DNA of 64,000 nt from Odontocerum albicorne. Lineage: Eukaryota > Arthropoda > Insecta > Trichoptera > Odontoceridae. Below, one piece after another: positions 1-11,159 of this stretch (the first letter of the stretch is position 1; each line of letters begins with the position of its first letter). The stretch is taken from the NCBI GenBank assembly GCA_949825065.1, contig OX463862.1, positions 16,673,592-16,737,591 of the forward strand, in the 5' to 3' direction. Under the pieces are notes generated by a model. That model had not been told where the DNA came from. It ran no database searches and was given only the letters and a program-made list of their open reading frames with translations. The translations under genes and the position numbers were made by a program.

Positions 1-220
1 ATAAGTATGATAATTCTGCCGACGTTCTCTTTTGTGGAGAGCTTATCAAAGATCCCTTTACGAAATAATAAATATGGGGATGCATTCTTGATGGCCTTGA
101 ATGATTTGTTCGTCTACTTTTGGTTCATTTGGTTTTGTTGACTTAAAAACAATCCTCTTGTACAATATTACATGGCTAAACCTAACGTATGTGGTTTTTT
201 AATCTTTGTATCAAAAAGTC

Positions 221-304
221 ATTTGACCGTTGAAATAAAATAAAAGATATTTGACCGTTGAAATAAAATAAAATATATTTGACCGTTGAAATGAAATAAA
301 ATAA
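221..304. repeat. 28-bp x 3 tandem repeat
   Basis: The unit atttgaccgttgaaataaaa recurs at 221, 249 and 277, with one substitution in the last copy. Confidence 0.9.
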
Positions 305-580
305 ACAATACTTCTCCACAGATTTCAGATATTGACTTGTTCCACTAGGTGTGGAATATTAATACAATATATATACATAATCATATATTTAGAGACTTTC
401 TTGAATCACTTTTCTTTTGTACCTCGTCTATCAGTACCTTGAAATCCCCATTGCACTACAGTTTTCTTATTTTTAATTCTTGGTATTTAAATTTTCGTAC
501 TATGGCTGATCTTCAAATCGCTTGATTTAAAATCGCAAATGAAGAGATATTATTTTATTTAAGATGCAATTATTATTTTG

Positions 581-915
581 AAAATATGTGACTATTTTAT
601 AATAGATGATTGAATAACATTTCTGATATTTTCAATCCAACAACGTCATTGTATTATAGTTAGAACATGGTTTTAATAAACATCTTATTGTGTAACTACT
701 AGAATTTTTCTATCTCAGTAAATTATCTTTAACTAATTTGCTAACTTAAAAACATGTGACTATTTTATAATATGTAGATGTTTAAATAACATTTCTGATG
801 TTTTCAATCCAATCATGCCATTGTAGTTAGAACATGGTTTAAATAAACATTTTATTGTGTAACTACTGGAAGTTTTCTATCTCAGTACATTGTCTTTAAT
901 TAATGATTAACTTAG
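581..915. repeat. Direct duplication of about 168 bp
   Basis: 'atgtgactattttataata' starts at 586 and 754. Both copies continue through 'aacatttctgat' and 'gtgtaactact' to 'tttctatctcagta'. Diverged by small indels and substitutions. Confidence 0.85.
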
Positions 916-934
916 AAATATTTACAGAATATAT

Positions 935-1036
935 ATTGGGTGTTAACATAAGTTGTGTCCGTTTTTTTCCAATTTAAAAATGAGCACCAAAAGTAAAACA
1001 AAATGGTAAAGGTTATATATAAGTCATTCGAAAGAA
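935..1036 (+). mobile_element. Solo 5' end of the 1816-2674 mariner family
   Basis: Begins with gtgttaacataagttgtgtc and continues with the sub-terminal sequence (aaaagtaaaacaaaatgg, then the gtcattcgaaa region) seen at both ends of the mariner at 1816-2674. No coding part or right end is present, so it is a truncated copy. Confidence 0.8.
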
Positions 1037-1041
1037 AATTT

Positions 1042-1156
1042 TCTGGGTTCCAACGAAATCTGGGTTTGGGAAAAAATCTGGGTTCCAACGAGAATCGAAT
1101 CCGGAATTTCCGGGTTGAGATATAAACGTCTTATCAACTAGGTCAAGGATATCGTC
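1042..1156 (-). mobile_element. SINE-1 (tRNA-derived), minus strand
   Basis: On the minus strand it reads as the SINE-1 head: a tRNA-like region with a B-box-like GGATTCGATTC segment and the GGAACCCAGA junction. Diverged, with the 'ctgggttccaacga' piece partly duplicated. Confidence 0.65.
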
Positions 1157-1189
1157 TGTGATGGGATTCCGATAACAGATCTAAGCCCA

Positions 1190-1255
1190 GATAAACATCG
1201 ATGGAAAGCTATGAGGAAGGACTATGTCCAGCAGTGAAGTAACAATGGCTGATGA
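1190..1255 (+). mobile_element. LINE ORF2 tail fragment
   Basis: Reads WKAMRKDYVQQ* in one frame; the DNA 'atgtccagcagtg' matches the very common 3' coding end of lepidopteran LINE elements (about the GLCPAVD motif). Too short to classify further. Confidence 0.5.
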
Positions 1256-1350
1256 ATAGAGAGGAGATGCATTGACATGTTAACATGTCAGGCCATAGTC
1301 ACTCGAGGAAAAATTTGTTCACCGTACACCATACGGGCATACTCATTTAA

Positions 1351-1590
1351 AGCAGCGGTTTTCAAATAAGTGTCTGCGAGGGTATCCCACGGGGTCCACG
1401 AACTCTTTCAGAAATCACTACAATTACATTAGAAAATGGCTTTGTCACGCAAGTAACAAGCGTGAATGCGTGCATTTTGCAACTGGTAGCCTGTTCTTTA
1501 AAACTGATCAACGCCCTCAAGTGGTTGTTAGTAGGTACCTTCCAACAAACAAGGTAGCAGTGCATCAGCAGACGGGGGGGTTGACAATCA
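1351..1590. mobile_element. Possible hAT-type terminal fragment
   Basis: 'agcagcggttttcaaa' followed by a 'ggggtcc' segment resembles hAT element ends of the cagcggttctcaaa type. No partner terminus was found, so this is weak. Confidence 0.3.
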
Positions 1591-1815
1591 AGACACCAGT
1601 TTAGGGTAGTGGGTAAGTTTCAGGTGTTTTTCCGTTCACTTATTGATGTGAAAAAATATTTTCAACCAATGATTTGATAAAGAAAATCAAATCAATGATT
1701 TGATAAATATAAAAAAGAATTATAACTTTACATCAAGACGAAATGAAATTATACAAATTTATTCCGTAAGTTTTTTTAATATTGTATATAAAATAAAACA
1801 GTGGGTACTATTATA

Positions 1816-2674
1816 TTAGGTGTTAACATAAGTTGTGTCCTAGGGCTAGAGCTAGAGCTAGAGCCAAAAGTAAAACAAAATGATAAAGGTTATACGTCAT
1901 TCGAAAAAAAAAATTCTGCTCTACAAGATATTGTGTTTACTTTTACGTTACATATTTTATTTTATTTGATTACAAGCCTTCAAAATGGAATATCAAGTAG
2001 ACGAAAGTGAGCATTTTCGATACGTCCAGTGGACTTCGATAAGGACGGCTTAAACCATATTATTCATGAAGATCACCTTCAAACCACCGTAGAATTGGCT
2101 GAGCAGATGAATTGTAGTCACATGACTGTATACCGCCATCTTAAATCAATGGGAAAAGTCCCGAAGTTCGGCGCTCGGGTTCCACATGTTTTGAGTGAAA
2201 ACAACAAAAATCAACGTTCGACAATTTCTGCTGGTGCGATAATTTCTGCAATCGAGCTACGCATAGCCACAAGCAAAGGTTCCTTTACCGCATCATTACT
2301 GGTGATGAAAAATGTTTGAAGGGGATCTTCATGAATAATATGGTTTAAGCGGTCCTCATCGAAGTCCACTGGTCGTCCGGAACGCTACATGTCTTTCAGG
2401 TCGAAATTACCGTCTTTGAAATGCAGCTTTGGCAGCCTTATTCCCTCGATTGAACGCAAACAGAAGCAGGTCTCGAAAATACTCACTTTCGTCTACTTGT
2501 CTTTGAAGGCTTGTAATAAAATAAAATAATATATGTAACGTAAAAGCAAACACAATATCTTATAGAGCAGAAAATTTTCTTTCAAATGACGTATAACCTT
2601 TCCCATTTTGGTTTACTTTTGGTGCTCATTTTTAAATTTGGAAAAAAACGGACACCACTTATGTTAACACCTAA
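1816..2674 (+). mobile_element. Mariner (Tc1/mariner) element, internally rearranged into a palindrome
   Basis: Terminal inverted repeats of about 26 bp begin ttaggtgttaacataagt at the left and are reversed at the right (acttatgttaacacctaa). Both sides are flanked by TA (1814-1815 and 2675-2676), the mariner target duplication. The left half encodes a mariner helix-turn-helix fragment on +. The right half (about 2316-2640) repeats the element's 5' sequence in inverted orientation, including the transposase N-terminus on the minus strand. The catalytic DDE part is absent, so it is non-autonomous. Confidence 0.88.
2029..2319 (+). pseudogene. Mariner transposase helix-turn-helix fragment
   Basis: Open for 96 codons. 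ELAEQMNCSHMTVYRHLKSM followed by GKVPKFGARVPHVLSE is the second DNA-binding helix-turn-helix and linker of mariner transposases. After about residue 65 the frame enters unrelated sequence; a short GDEK-like piece (ITGDEKC type) survives in part. No catalytic triad, so it is a relic. Confidence 0.85.
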
Positions 2675-2774
2675 TAAATTTAATAAAAATAATATTTTTT
2701 TTCGTTATTTTTAATAAATACTCGTACCTATAAAATTCACATAAACACATATTATATAATTTACTTCCCCGTAG

Positions 2775-2935
2775 TAGGCAAGCGAAGGGTTGCTTGGCAA
2801 AGAAAACGCTGTAAGGACAGTCTGCGAGAGTCACTGACTTTGTGCGGGGCGCCTGAGGACTGGAAGCAGGTGGCTCAGGACCGTGGAGAATGGAAAGTCA
2901 TTTGTTCTCGAGCTGATGGGGTTTCAAAGGCTAGA
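2775..2935 (+). mobile_element. LINE reverse-transcriptase ORF C-terminal remnant
   Basis: One frame reads GKRRVAWQRKRC, then WKQVAQDRGEWKVICSRA. The W..(A/V).DR..W pattern is the normal end of LINE ORF2 proteins. A 121-codon open frame starts inside it at 2840 and runs to 3205, but its remaining part has no recognised similarity. Confidence 0.7.
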
Positions 2936-3224
2936 CGTGTGAGAAACAGCGTGCTCCAAACATACGTCAGCATTGCTAGGCGACTTAGCAGAATCCACAT
3001 GCCTGTGACATCTGCGAGAAGGAGTGCGTATTTAGAACCGGGCTGTTTTCTCACAGAAGATCACATGATCAACGTGGAAGAGCAGCTCAAGATTGACGTT
3101 GGAATGGTGAGGGGATCCTCGATTACGTGGTCTAGTAACGACGACGATATAATTTATACACACGCAGTGCTGAGACACTTGAAAACAGTTAGAACATATG
3201 AATGAACATAAAAATTGATGAGAA

Positions 3225-3420
3225 GCAAGAAAAAAGAGGCTATTTGTGAATATTTCAGATATTCCAGAGATAACAACCTCATTTTATTCATTCAGATATA
3301 GATTATTCAGATATGTATCAATCAGATATAGATAATTCGGATATTGATCATTCAGATATAGATAATTCAAATATAGATCATTCATATATATTATATATCA
3401 GACTAGTTCCATGGGTGTAG
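3225..3420. repeat. Degenerate attcagatata low-complexity repeat
   Basis: Repeated 'attcagatatagat' variants with irregular spacing; no coding potential. Confidence 0.7.
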
Positions 3421-3594
3421 TAGAGATAACTAGAATCTGAGAACACCTTGGACAGTAGTGAGTCAGAAGTAGGAGTCTCCACGGACTAATTGGCAAAACG
3501 CTTGACTTCCACCAAACTTTCAATTTGGCTTGCGATAGTACCCAAAAATCTTTGTATTGTACTGATAAAACTTTTTAGTAATAAGCTAGTATTT

Positions 3595-3880
3595 GGAAAT
3601 TCTCACCAAAAGTCCTAACTCTCCGATGAATTTCAGGAGTGAGCAAAAAAGTTAAAATAAGGAATGAGTATTTGAGAGGTACCTTGAAATTTAAAAATAA
3701 TAAACTGAGAAAATTCGATTAGATATTTCTCCGCATTTGCATATATTCAGAAAAAAATATATATTTGGTAAGAAAACCGCAAAAAAAATCTAAAAGAAGA
3801 CGAACTACAAATAAAATTTAGTAGATTTACCGATATGTGATAGTATTGTAACACATTCGGCTTTAGGTTTAGTCTATTTC
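3595..3880. repeat. Large dispersed repeat R, copy 1
   Basis: Shares with 11740-12310 the ordered blocks 'aattcaggagtgagca', 'aataaggaatgagtatttg', 'gcatttgcatat', 'gaaaaccgca' and 'cattcggctttaggttta'. A third, weaker copy lies at 7270-7600. Class unknown. Confidence 0.75.
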
Positions 3881-3884
3881 ACCA

Positions 3885-3960
3885 GAAATCGAACACACAA
3901 CTCTCGGGCTGGGAACCAAGCGTTCTACCAACAGAACACGGAGTTCATTGTGGTAGAAAT
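3885..3960 (-). mobile_element. SINE-1 head, minus strand
   Basis: tRNA-like: minus strand contains a box-A-like region (gttggtagaacgcttgg) and GTTCGATTTC as B box. Diverged. Confidence 0.6.
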
Positions 3961-4299
3961 GCTTACGAGGAGCTCCTAAATTTCACCTACCTTACCCCAC
4001 AACATGATCATTCAATATATGATTACCATTGAATAATTTCGTACGTCCAATAGAGGTCAACTGTAGCCACGTGCTAACATACTATACATATGGTACATTG
4101 AGTATACTATATTATGATGTTGACCGTGAACTAATGGTTCTATTTCAGGCGGATTAACTCTCTGACTGGTCTTACTTTTAGAAAATTTTACATTTAAATT
4201 AATATTATTTTGTTGTTTATATATTTATGAACAAAATAAACACGGAAAATATCGAATGAATACGATGTATTATGTAAATATGTAAACAAAAACGTGGTA
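3961..4299. other. Unassigned AT-rich sequence
   Basis: No gene or recognised element; joins repeat copies to the following RTE remnant. Confidence 0.4.
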
Positions 4300-5275
4300 T
4301 TGCGTCATTATACGCGGAAAGTAGAGCATGTATTAGAGTGAATGCTTGACTGAATGGTTTAATATTTCGAAAGGCGTAAAACAAGAATGCGTTATGTCTC
4401 CCTGGTTGTTTAATATTTATATAGATTAACGTGTGAAGGAACTGCATAGGTCAATTTGGCGGTATACAAATATCCAATGGGAACGAAAGCGGATTGCTGT
4501 ATGCAACGGTAGTGTTTGCGGAGTGTGTATATGAATTATTGAGGTTGATAAGTAAATTGTTTGAGAGAAGCGAAGAGAAAGATCTGAGAATGAAAAATGC
4601 AAAATTTAAAATAATAGTGATAGAAACTTGTGAAAGGAAAAGTAAATGCGACATATGGAAGAAAAATGAAAGGCTGAAGGAGTAAGTTGAGGTGTTATGC
4701 TATTTACGTAGTATTTTCACAGATGACGGAAGAGTTAAGAGGGATATCGAACGGTGTGTACTAAAACATATATATTTGAACCGAACAGTATCAAAATCTG
4801 TTAAGATGATAGTCCACAATAGTATTCTGGTGCCAACTTTGATGTATGGGAGCGAAACGTGAACGTGGAAAAATACTGAGAAGTCGAATAAATGGTGTAA
4901 AAATGCATGCATTGGGAAGAAGACAACGGAGTGAAACTGTGTGACAGAACACGAAATAAAGTGGTAAGGACGAATGTGAACATAAGGCTGATGTGTTAAG
5001 TAAGATGAAGAAGATCACGCTGAAATGGTTTGGGCATGTAGAACGAATGAATAAAGAAATACTAATAAAATAAATATACAGTGCAAATGTACGTGATAGA
5101 CGAAGACTATGGAAAGTATGGTTTAATCAAGTTAATGGCATTTTGAAAGAAAGATAAGTAAGAAGTATGAATCAACTTAGGAGCTCTATACATGGTGTAG
5201 AAGAGGGGAAAGATGTATATAGAGATTGTCTACACCAACAGGGAAACGGTATGATGGTTTGTATGTATGTGTGTT
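4300..5275 (+). mobile_element. RTE-clade LINE reverse transcriptase, degenerate
   Basis: Several frames carry order-consistent RTE motifs: KGVKQECVMSPWLFNIYID (the RT 'RQGC.MSP.LFN.Y' block) near 4375-4435, then the LVPTLMYGSET segment near 4829-4858, then the KMKKITLKWFGHVERMNKE pattern near 5005-5055, then a basic tail ending near the GKRYDGL-type end at 5240. Multiple stops and frameshifts make it non-functional. Confidence 0.85.
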
Positions 5276-5963
5276 CCATTTTGCATTTGAACATATGTTT
5301 TTTTATAGCTTATCATAAATCTTTATTAAGCAATACAAAAATAGCACTGTATTCAACTCTGTCGAACAAAACGTTGAATCACTTTGCCATTGGATTGTTA
5401 GATTTGATTTTCTAAGCCTATGTGCTCGCTGAAGTACAACTGGTTGCACGCAATAAACTAATACACTGGATGACGCCCGATCACGAGGGGTAGACGATCG
5501 TATCGTATACGATGATGTCCAGCCCATTTCTATTTGATTTGATTGGCCTTCAAACATCACAACGACGTCTTATATTATAATGTGTACCTAATCTGGGCTT
5601 AAGTAAGGAGCGCGCAGCAAAACACAGTACGCAACAAATTAATTCTCTTATATCAATATGTGAAGATGAATGGGAGATCAAATGCTCGGGTCGCAGCTGG
5701 TACAACAACTATTGAAGCATCATAATTAAATATTTTTATTACCGAAATGATTTATGGAAGTAAATATAATATATGTAACAAAAACAAAGGCGCATGTTGC
5801 GCAGTTCTATTACAGTAGTAGTTCTATAATTGTATGTATAATTTTGAGACATGAATATTGACTATTTTAATTGCATTTTTTGTTTTGACAGGGTGACACA
5901 AATCATACTATACTCAAGAAAATTTAGGATAGTCCCTGTGACGTTTGAAATGTCATTTCTCAA
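5276..5963. other. Unassigned intergenic sequence
   Basis: Two overlapping open frames (5167-5415 and 5303-5560) show no known motif and unremarkable composition, so they were not called. Nothing else recognised. Confidence 0.4.
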
Positions 5964-6219
5964 AGGGATGGGGTAAAACCGTTTTTTTACAAATCGAATC
6001 GTTTTTTTATAAATCGAAAAATTGTTTTTCTCTAATCTGACGTTTTAATTCCTAATTTTCATTATACTGACTTTCTATATATGTAATGCATTGTATGATT
6101 TGTATCTATCTTTAAATAGGCCAAGATCCACTATGTACTCGTATTAATACTAATTACGAACATTTAATTTTAGGTATCCAAAAAAAATCGAAAATTCAAT
6201 GATCGTATACCCCATCCCT
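5964..6219. mobile_element. MITE with agggatggggta terminal repeats
   Basis: Left end agggatggggtaaaacc is mirrored by the right end gtataccccatccct over about 256 bp, with AT-rich non-coding interior containing 'aaatcgaaaa' near both ends. Superfamily not assigned. Confidence 0.7.
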
Positions 6220-7269
6220 AGCCAATGCAGACTAACGCAGTGACTTTTGACAAACGTCACCAAATATTATTTGATTTTAACAAACTGCCACATTTTTGCT
6301 AATTTGTAACAAGATGTATTAATTTGTCATTATTGTTAGTTTTATGTAATGTATTTACCTAAATAACTCGCTATTTATTAGAATCGAGGCTTATATTAAA
6401 GTTGATAAAATAATTAAAATTACTGAACGTCATTTTCTCTAGTATAGTCTGGGTGAATTGTCTTTAAAAAAATCGTTGTCACAAATTCGTATGTGCAAAA
6501 TTTACAGTTTTTTGCCAATTATCATCAAATAAATGGTCAATATTTTTATTACGGGGACATTTATACTTCTTTCACACACACATTTATTTAAGAACGAATT
6601 AGGTTCTCTTTCAGTGCAATCGTACACTCGAAAGAAAATTGGATATAGTCATACTTTGATGAAAGAGTTGTTCCCAGTTGGGCGAGGGAGTCCTTTCTCT
6701 GCTGACGCCACATCGGAGTGTGAAAAGAATAGCGGTGGCACCTACAGAAAGTCAAATCTACGGAAAGAGATGATAAATGGGAAAATGAAAAAAAAAGAAT
6801 TATACTGCAGAAGGTCTTTAAAGGTCATCACCGACCTTTAAATATTTTTGTCGCACTGCATATGCATCGGAACGCTATGCGGTGTGCCCGAGGGAACATT
6901 CGGGATTAACATGTTTGATGGTACCAGTGCTACCAGTTCTGTGATATATTTATTTAGGTTTTATTGGTGGATACCTTTACGTGACATTGTTATCAAATGG
7001 TTTATGTACGTGTGTGGTAAAAAAATAGAATGGATATTTTAACTTCAGGAATTTCCCATATATTACTTCATGGGAGGTCCCTTGGTAATTACCTTCCTGG
7101 AACATCATCTAAAATACGGAAATATAGCCTGAAGCACCAACTTCACAACATAATCAATGATAAAAAAATACGGGCGGACAACTTAACAATGTCATTTCCA
7201 CGTGCACATGCCAGTGTCATCTTCATTACGATAATACTCGTAGTATGAGGACATTTTATGTATTGTACA
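6220..7269. other. Unassigned sequence with three short open frames
   Basis: Frames at 6533-6841, 6848-7042 and 7030-7248 on + follow one another but share no motif, splice sites or codon pattern that would support a gene. Probably repeat-derived. Confidence 0.35.
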
Positions 7270-7600
7270 TAGCACCGTTTTGAGAGGAGAGTCCTCAAGG
7301 GCGCTCCAATTCAGAGCTATTTACTACTTTTACTGACTGATTAAAAATATTGTAATAAAACGTAATGGCTGCGGCCATTAGATTAGGAATGTCGTTTGGA
7401 AACATATAGCTGCTAATAAAACTGTAGAAAAATTACCAAGGGAAGATGAACAACAAAGAAACCTTTCTAGATCTTCTGATAAATTATAGTAACACATTCT
7501 GCTTTAGGTGTAGTGTTTAAATATAATCATACATTTTGATAAGACATCCCAAAAAGGATTATCTTCAAGTTCTTCTTAAAGCTGTGCATGCGACCCATAT
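7270..7600. repeat. Large dispersed repeat R, copy 2 (with SINE-2-like start)
   Basis: Contains 'agtaacacattctgctttagg', 'ttttgataagacatcccaaaaagga' and 'aaagctgtgcatgcgacccatat'. Equivalent blocks occur at 12160-12290 and partly at 3840-3880 and 38950-39040. More diverged than copies 1 and 3. Confidence 0.65.
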
Positions 7601-7602
7601 CT

Positions 7603-7860
7603 CTGTGGTGTTATGGCACAAGTTGATATATCAGTTTTACCTTAGATTACAGGAGAAGAAATATTAACTTTGATAAGCTGTTAAAATCAGTATAAATAAG
7701 CATTTTTTAAAGTTTTTTCCAAACGATATATCTTTTGTTTGGATAATGACTGACACATCAAGTTTTGCTACAACATGCTGAGAAATATTTTCTATAATTG
7801 GGAGAATAAACACAAAATGACAAAAAAACGGACATATCAACTTCTGGCATAACGCCACAA
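7603..7860. mobile_element. MITE, family T (copy 1)
   Basis: Terminal inverted repeats of about 35 bp (ctgtgg.gttatggcacaag at left, cttctggcataacgccaca at right). A second copy in opposite internal orientation lies at 55829-56083. The 91-codon minus frame overlapping it is a by-product, not a gene. Confidence 0.85.
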
Positions 7861-9072
7861 ATCTCTGAGATTCTCTAGCATTAAAGGATAGACCATTCAA
7901 TGCCACAAAGCCAGCAACGACAAGAGATGTATCATACATAATACCCTGCGCTTTTGGACTTATTCGGGATAATCAATGTAATTAGATGAAGACGAATTCA
8001 ACCTCAAAGTTCTACTCTTCTCCAAAGTAACATCCCTCAGACACAGATTCAAAAGACACAATGGAGACATCTCATTAAGGAATCTGAATACAAAGAGATA
8101 AAGTTTGAAATCCATAAATAAAATTTCAGAAAGATATTGAAACTTTGCTATTTTTTATCAGTTCGACCAACCACTCCGTAATAGAGAACAAAATAAGTCC
8201 CCATTCAGCGTGAACTATAACATACACTACAAGATCGATTGTTTTTTTTTTAACGCGACGTAAGCTGCAAAACTAGCCTTAAACGCTACTAGATTGGAGT
8301 AGTCAACGACATGCCGATGTAAGGCTAAATATCATAGATATTTATTTGGAAATTATTGCCTCGAATTTCTACACAGTAGCAGAATATGTGATCTGTGAAT
8401 TAATCCTGATGGTGAAAAGACAAGATTAAAGCTTTCATACCTAGTGATAAATCGGGTAGTCCAAGAACTTAGGTACATCCATGGAGAGTTGAGGCGTGCC
8501 CTGATTGACCTTTAGATCTAACGGAGAAACCCCCATTACGACCAATAATGTCTCCACCGAGTGTATGTAATGAACCTTGACACCTTCAATGACCATTGAT
8601 CGCGGATCCGCATCCTTTTAGCAGATAAGAGCCAACTTCTTAGTGCCCAATATCTGACTGAATATGACACTTGATCATCATACTCGCTTTCCCATTTATT
8701 TGGGGTGTACGTAACGAGTCGCCTCTTTTCATCGTACTGTGTTCAAGACCATCCTAAGCGTTACGGCCAGATAATTCCATTGCTTATTTGGGGGTCCTCT
8801 TCCTCTATTTACAGGGACTGTAATTCCCAGTGTCTGGTTTCCCACATATTCAGCTGGTTTCCTTTGTATCATTTCATATCGCCTCCTTTAGACCACACCC
8901 TCACATCGGGCTATCAAGAATTTTGATTCTTACCAAATGTGAAGCTATGATGACCAAGGTTTAAATGAAATGAATGACCTGTTGAATTCCAGCGTAGTAT
9001 GATCCGTTAACTCTGTTCTCAAGATCAAATAATGTTGCTATTAACATACTGTATTATATTGGACATATAGAA
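7861..9072. other. Intergenic sequence with dispersed repeat fragments
   Basis: 8190-8340 resembles 11165-11560 (shared 'aaaataagtcc.cattcagc', 'ttggagtagtcaa', 'ccgatgtaaggctaaat'). 8690-8900 resembles 12700-12860 inverted ('cccatttatttggggtg', 'acgagtcgcctc'); the 'catttatttggggt' text is typical of a minus-strand lepidopteran LINE tail. No gene. Confidence 0.5.
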
Positions 9073-9290
9073 AAATATCCGAAATTTGTATTTATTGTTT
9101 GTTTGTTATTCCTGAAGTTGTTTCTGGTTTAGCAAGAGCATCAGTATTTTCATTACCCTCGATCCCAAGTATAGAATTATTTAAATTGTCCCTTTTAAGC
9201 AAATATAAAATATGTTTAATATGCGAATTCTATTGTATTCTGATGAGAGGAAAGCACTTGGACGTACGAGTAAGCTTGTAAATATCGCTC
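9073..9290 (-). mobile_element. LINE RNase H domain fragment, minus strand
   Basis: Minus frame reads ILGIEGNENTDALAKPETTSG, matching the last conserved block of LINE RNase H (H.GI.GNE.AD.LAK). It lies downstream, on the same strand, of the RT fragment at 10286-10530, in the order expected for one LINE with RNase H. Confidence 0.75.
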
Positions 9291-9314
9291 AGCGAGTCTG
9301 AGCAGACTATAGAT

Positions 9315-9415
9315 TTGTAAATCTTGTATCTGGAGTAAGGTTTCTTTTATCTGGAGTAAGGTTTCTTTTCAATAGATTAGTAAAACTTGTATCTGGAGTA
9401 AGGTTTCTTTTATAG
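9315..9415. repeat. Short direct repeats, 'tatctggagtaaggtttct'
   Basis: The block occurs three times within 100 bp with unequal spacers. Confidence 0.85.
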
Positions 9416-9833
9416 CGAAACACTTTGCAGTGAACACTGAAACTTCCTTGGGTAACTTAAATGAGAGGTTACTATAGAACATAGGCATATGTACAGATTC
9501 ACCATAATCTTTATTATCAGATTTAGACCCATTTGTTAATTAATGCAAGGGAAGTATTCTGGGAACTTAGAACTGACATTATGCTTTGATTTACTACTGA
9601 GGTAAAGTGAGTTTAGTATCGCCAGTACAGTTTCTACGACAATAATTGAAGTGATAACATATGAAATAAAGCAAATTGAATTTAAAGGAAGTTTATCTTC
9701 CACTTGTTAATTTGTCAGAGAAGAGGATTAAGATTTAAATATTTGAAAGTTATTTAAAAAGAGAGATGATTATTTTCTGGCTTCATATCTATTTTTCTTG
9801 TTCAACTTGAGTAATATATGATTTAATTTCGGT

Positions 9834-10200
9834 CTACGGCACCGGTACAAAGTCTGTAGCAATAGGTGAATAGCTGCTGCTTAATGCTCGGAGATATCGG
9901 TTCACGGGGAAAAGTAGCAGGGTGAAGAGATTCCTCTTAGGCAGGTAGTAGATGGTCGCAAGTAAAAGGCAGTAGACAGAGTGAACTGAGAATGTATTTC
10001 TAAGGCGTTTGGCGCTCCTTATGTGCGGCCAATCGCTCATCGCAAGCGCCTGTTTCCGCCCGTGCATGCCCGTCATAACTTGCGAAATATCACAATTTTC
10101 GCAAGTTTTCGCATGCATGGGCTGGCCGACTTTTGATACTGTCTCGCGATGGCCGCGCATAAGGAACATTTTTAGTTACGGTCGTGACACGGCACGCCAC
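9834..10200. other. GC-richer unclassified segment
   Basis: Noticeably higher GC than its surroundings, with overlapping open frames on both strands (9834-10169 minus, 10009-10302 plus) and a local inverted repeat (acttgcgaaa...ttttcgcaagt, 10078-10107). No protein motif. It interrupts the two halves of a minus-strand LINE, so it is most likely an inserted element, perhaps an LTR. Confidence 0.4.
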
Positions 10201-10285
10201 GCACTCAACAAACATAAAAAATACCAAATAACATCAAAATATCATATCATAAAAGTACCAAATAACAAACAGGAAAACAAATACA

Positions 10286-10530
10286 TCATGTGTTTTGGCT
10301 GACGCATACGTCCGATTCATTCGGTTTGATCGGAATACGTGAGTAATAAACCAAAGCTTTGAGGATAGGAATTATATCCGATAGGTATTGTCTTTTGATG
10401 TATACTTTTAGCAGTTCTACTAATTCGACTTGGATAGTATAGATATGAGAGGATTTTATTGACTCTAGTATAATTCTTAGTGCTTTTGATCGGATGGTCT
10501 CAAATTTCTTGTCCAAATATTTAGCTGATG
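10286..10530 (-). mobile_element. LINE reverse-transcriptase C-terminal fragment, minus strand
   Basis: The frame reads LDKKFETIRSKALRIILESI, then a VELVELL..Y.KRQYLSD pattern. This matches the region after the RT domain of RNase H-bearing LINEs ('LD..Q..ALR...GA...SP...L..E....PL..RR..L'). Its 5' end merges into the 78-bp minisatellite. Confidence 0.75.
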
Positions 10531-11049
10531 GATCAAAGAGGAATGTATCTTAATAGATTATGTTATTTACCGATGTTGTAAATTTCTTGTCCAAATATTT
10601 AGCTGATGGATCAAAGAGGAATGTATCTTAATAGATTATATTATTTACCGATGTTGTAAATTTCTTGTCCAAATATTTAGCTGATGGATCAAAGAGGAAT
10701 GTATCTTAATAGATTATGTTATTTACCGATGTTGTAAATTTCTTGTCCAAATATTTAGCTGATGGATCAAAGAGGAATGTATCTTAATAGATTATATTAT
10801 TTACCGATGTTGTAAATTTCTTGTCCAAATATTTAGCTGATGGATCAAAGAGGAATGTATCTTAATATAATAGATTATGTTATTTACCGATGTTGTAAAT
10901 TTCTTGTCCAAATATTTAGCTGATGGATCAAAGAGGAATGTATCTTAATAGATTATGTTATTTACCGATGTAAATTTCTTGTCCAAATATTTAGCTGATG
11001 GATCAAAGAGGAATGTATCTTAATAGATTATGTTATTTACCGATGTTGT
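10502..11049. repeat. 78-bp minisatellite, seven copies, partly LINE-derived
   Basis: Unit starts aaatttcttgtccaaatatt; starts at 10502, 10580, 10658, 10736, 10814, 10897 and 10972 (one unit has a 5-bp insertion, one a 3-bp deletion). Units are nearly identical, differing mainly at attatGtt/attatAtt. About 30 bp of each unit is the start of the minus-strand LINE frame (SAKYLDKKF). Confidence 0.95.
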
Positions 11050-11159
11050 AAATTGGCTCAAATCCATGTCTAATATATAATTAAGTAATAAGTTTATTCA
11101 GGAAATTCAATGTTTTATCATTCTTTTTCAAATAAGTTCAATTCAGTTCGATCCCATTA

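Larger units (their letters stand above)
1..934. other. AT-rich intergenic sequence with two small direct repeats
   Basis: No gene seen. It contains a 28-bp x 3 repeat and a 168-bp direct duplication, listed separately; the rest is AT-rich without recognisable elements. Confidence 0.5.

Noticed and set aside
4494..5018. Several short overlapping frames on both strands
   Set aside because: All are shadows within the degenerate RTE reverse transcriptase.
6533..7248. Three consecutive plus-strand frames that could look like exons of a gene
   Set aside because: No consistent splice sites or phases join them and none has a recognisable domain.
10502..11049. CRISPR-like periodicity of 78 bp
   Set aside because: Whole units are identical, with no unique spacers.
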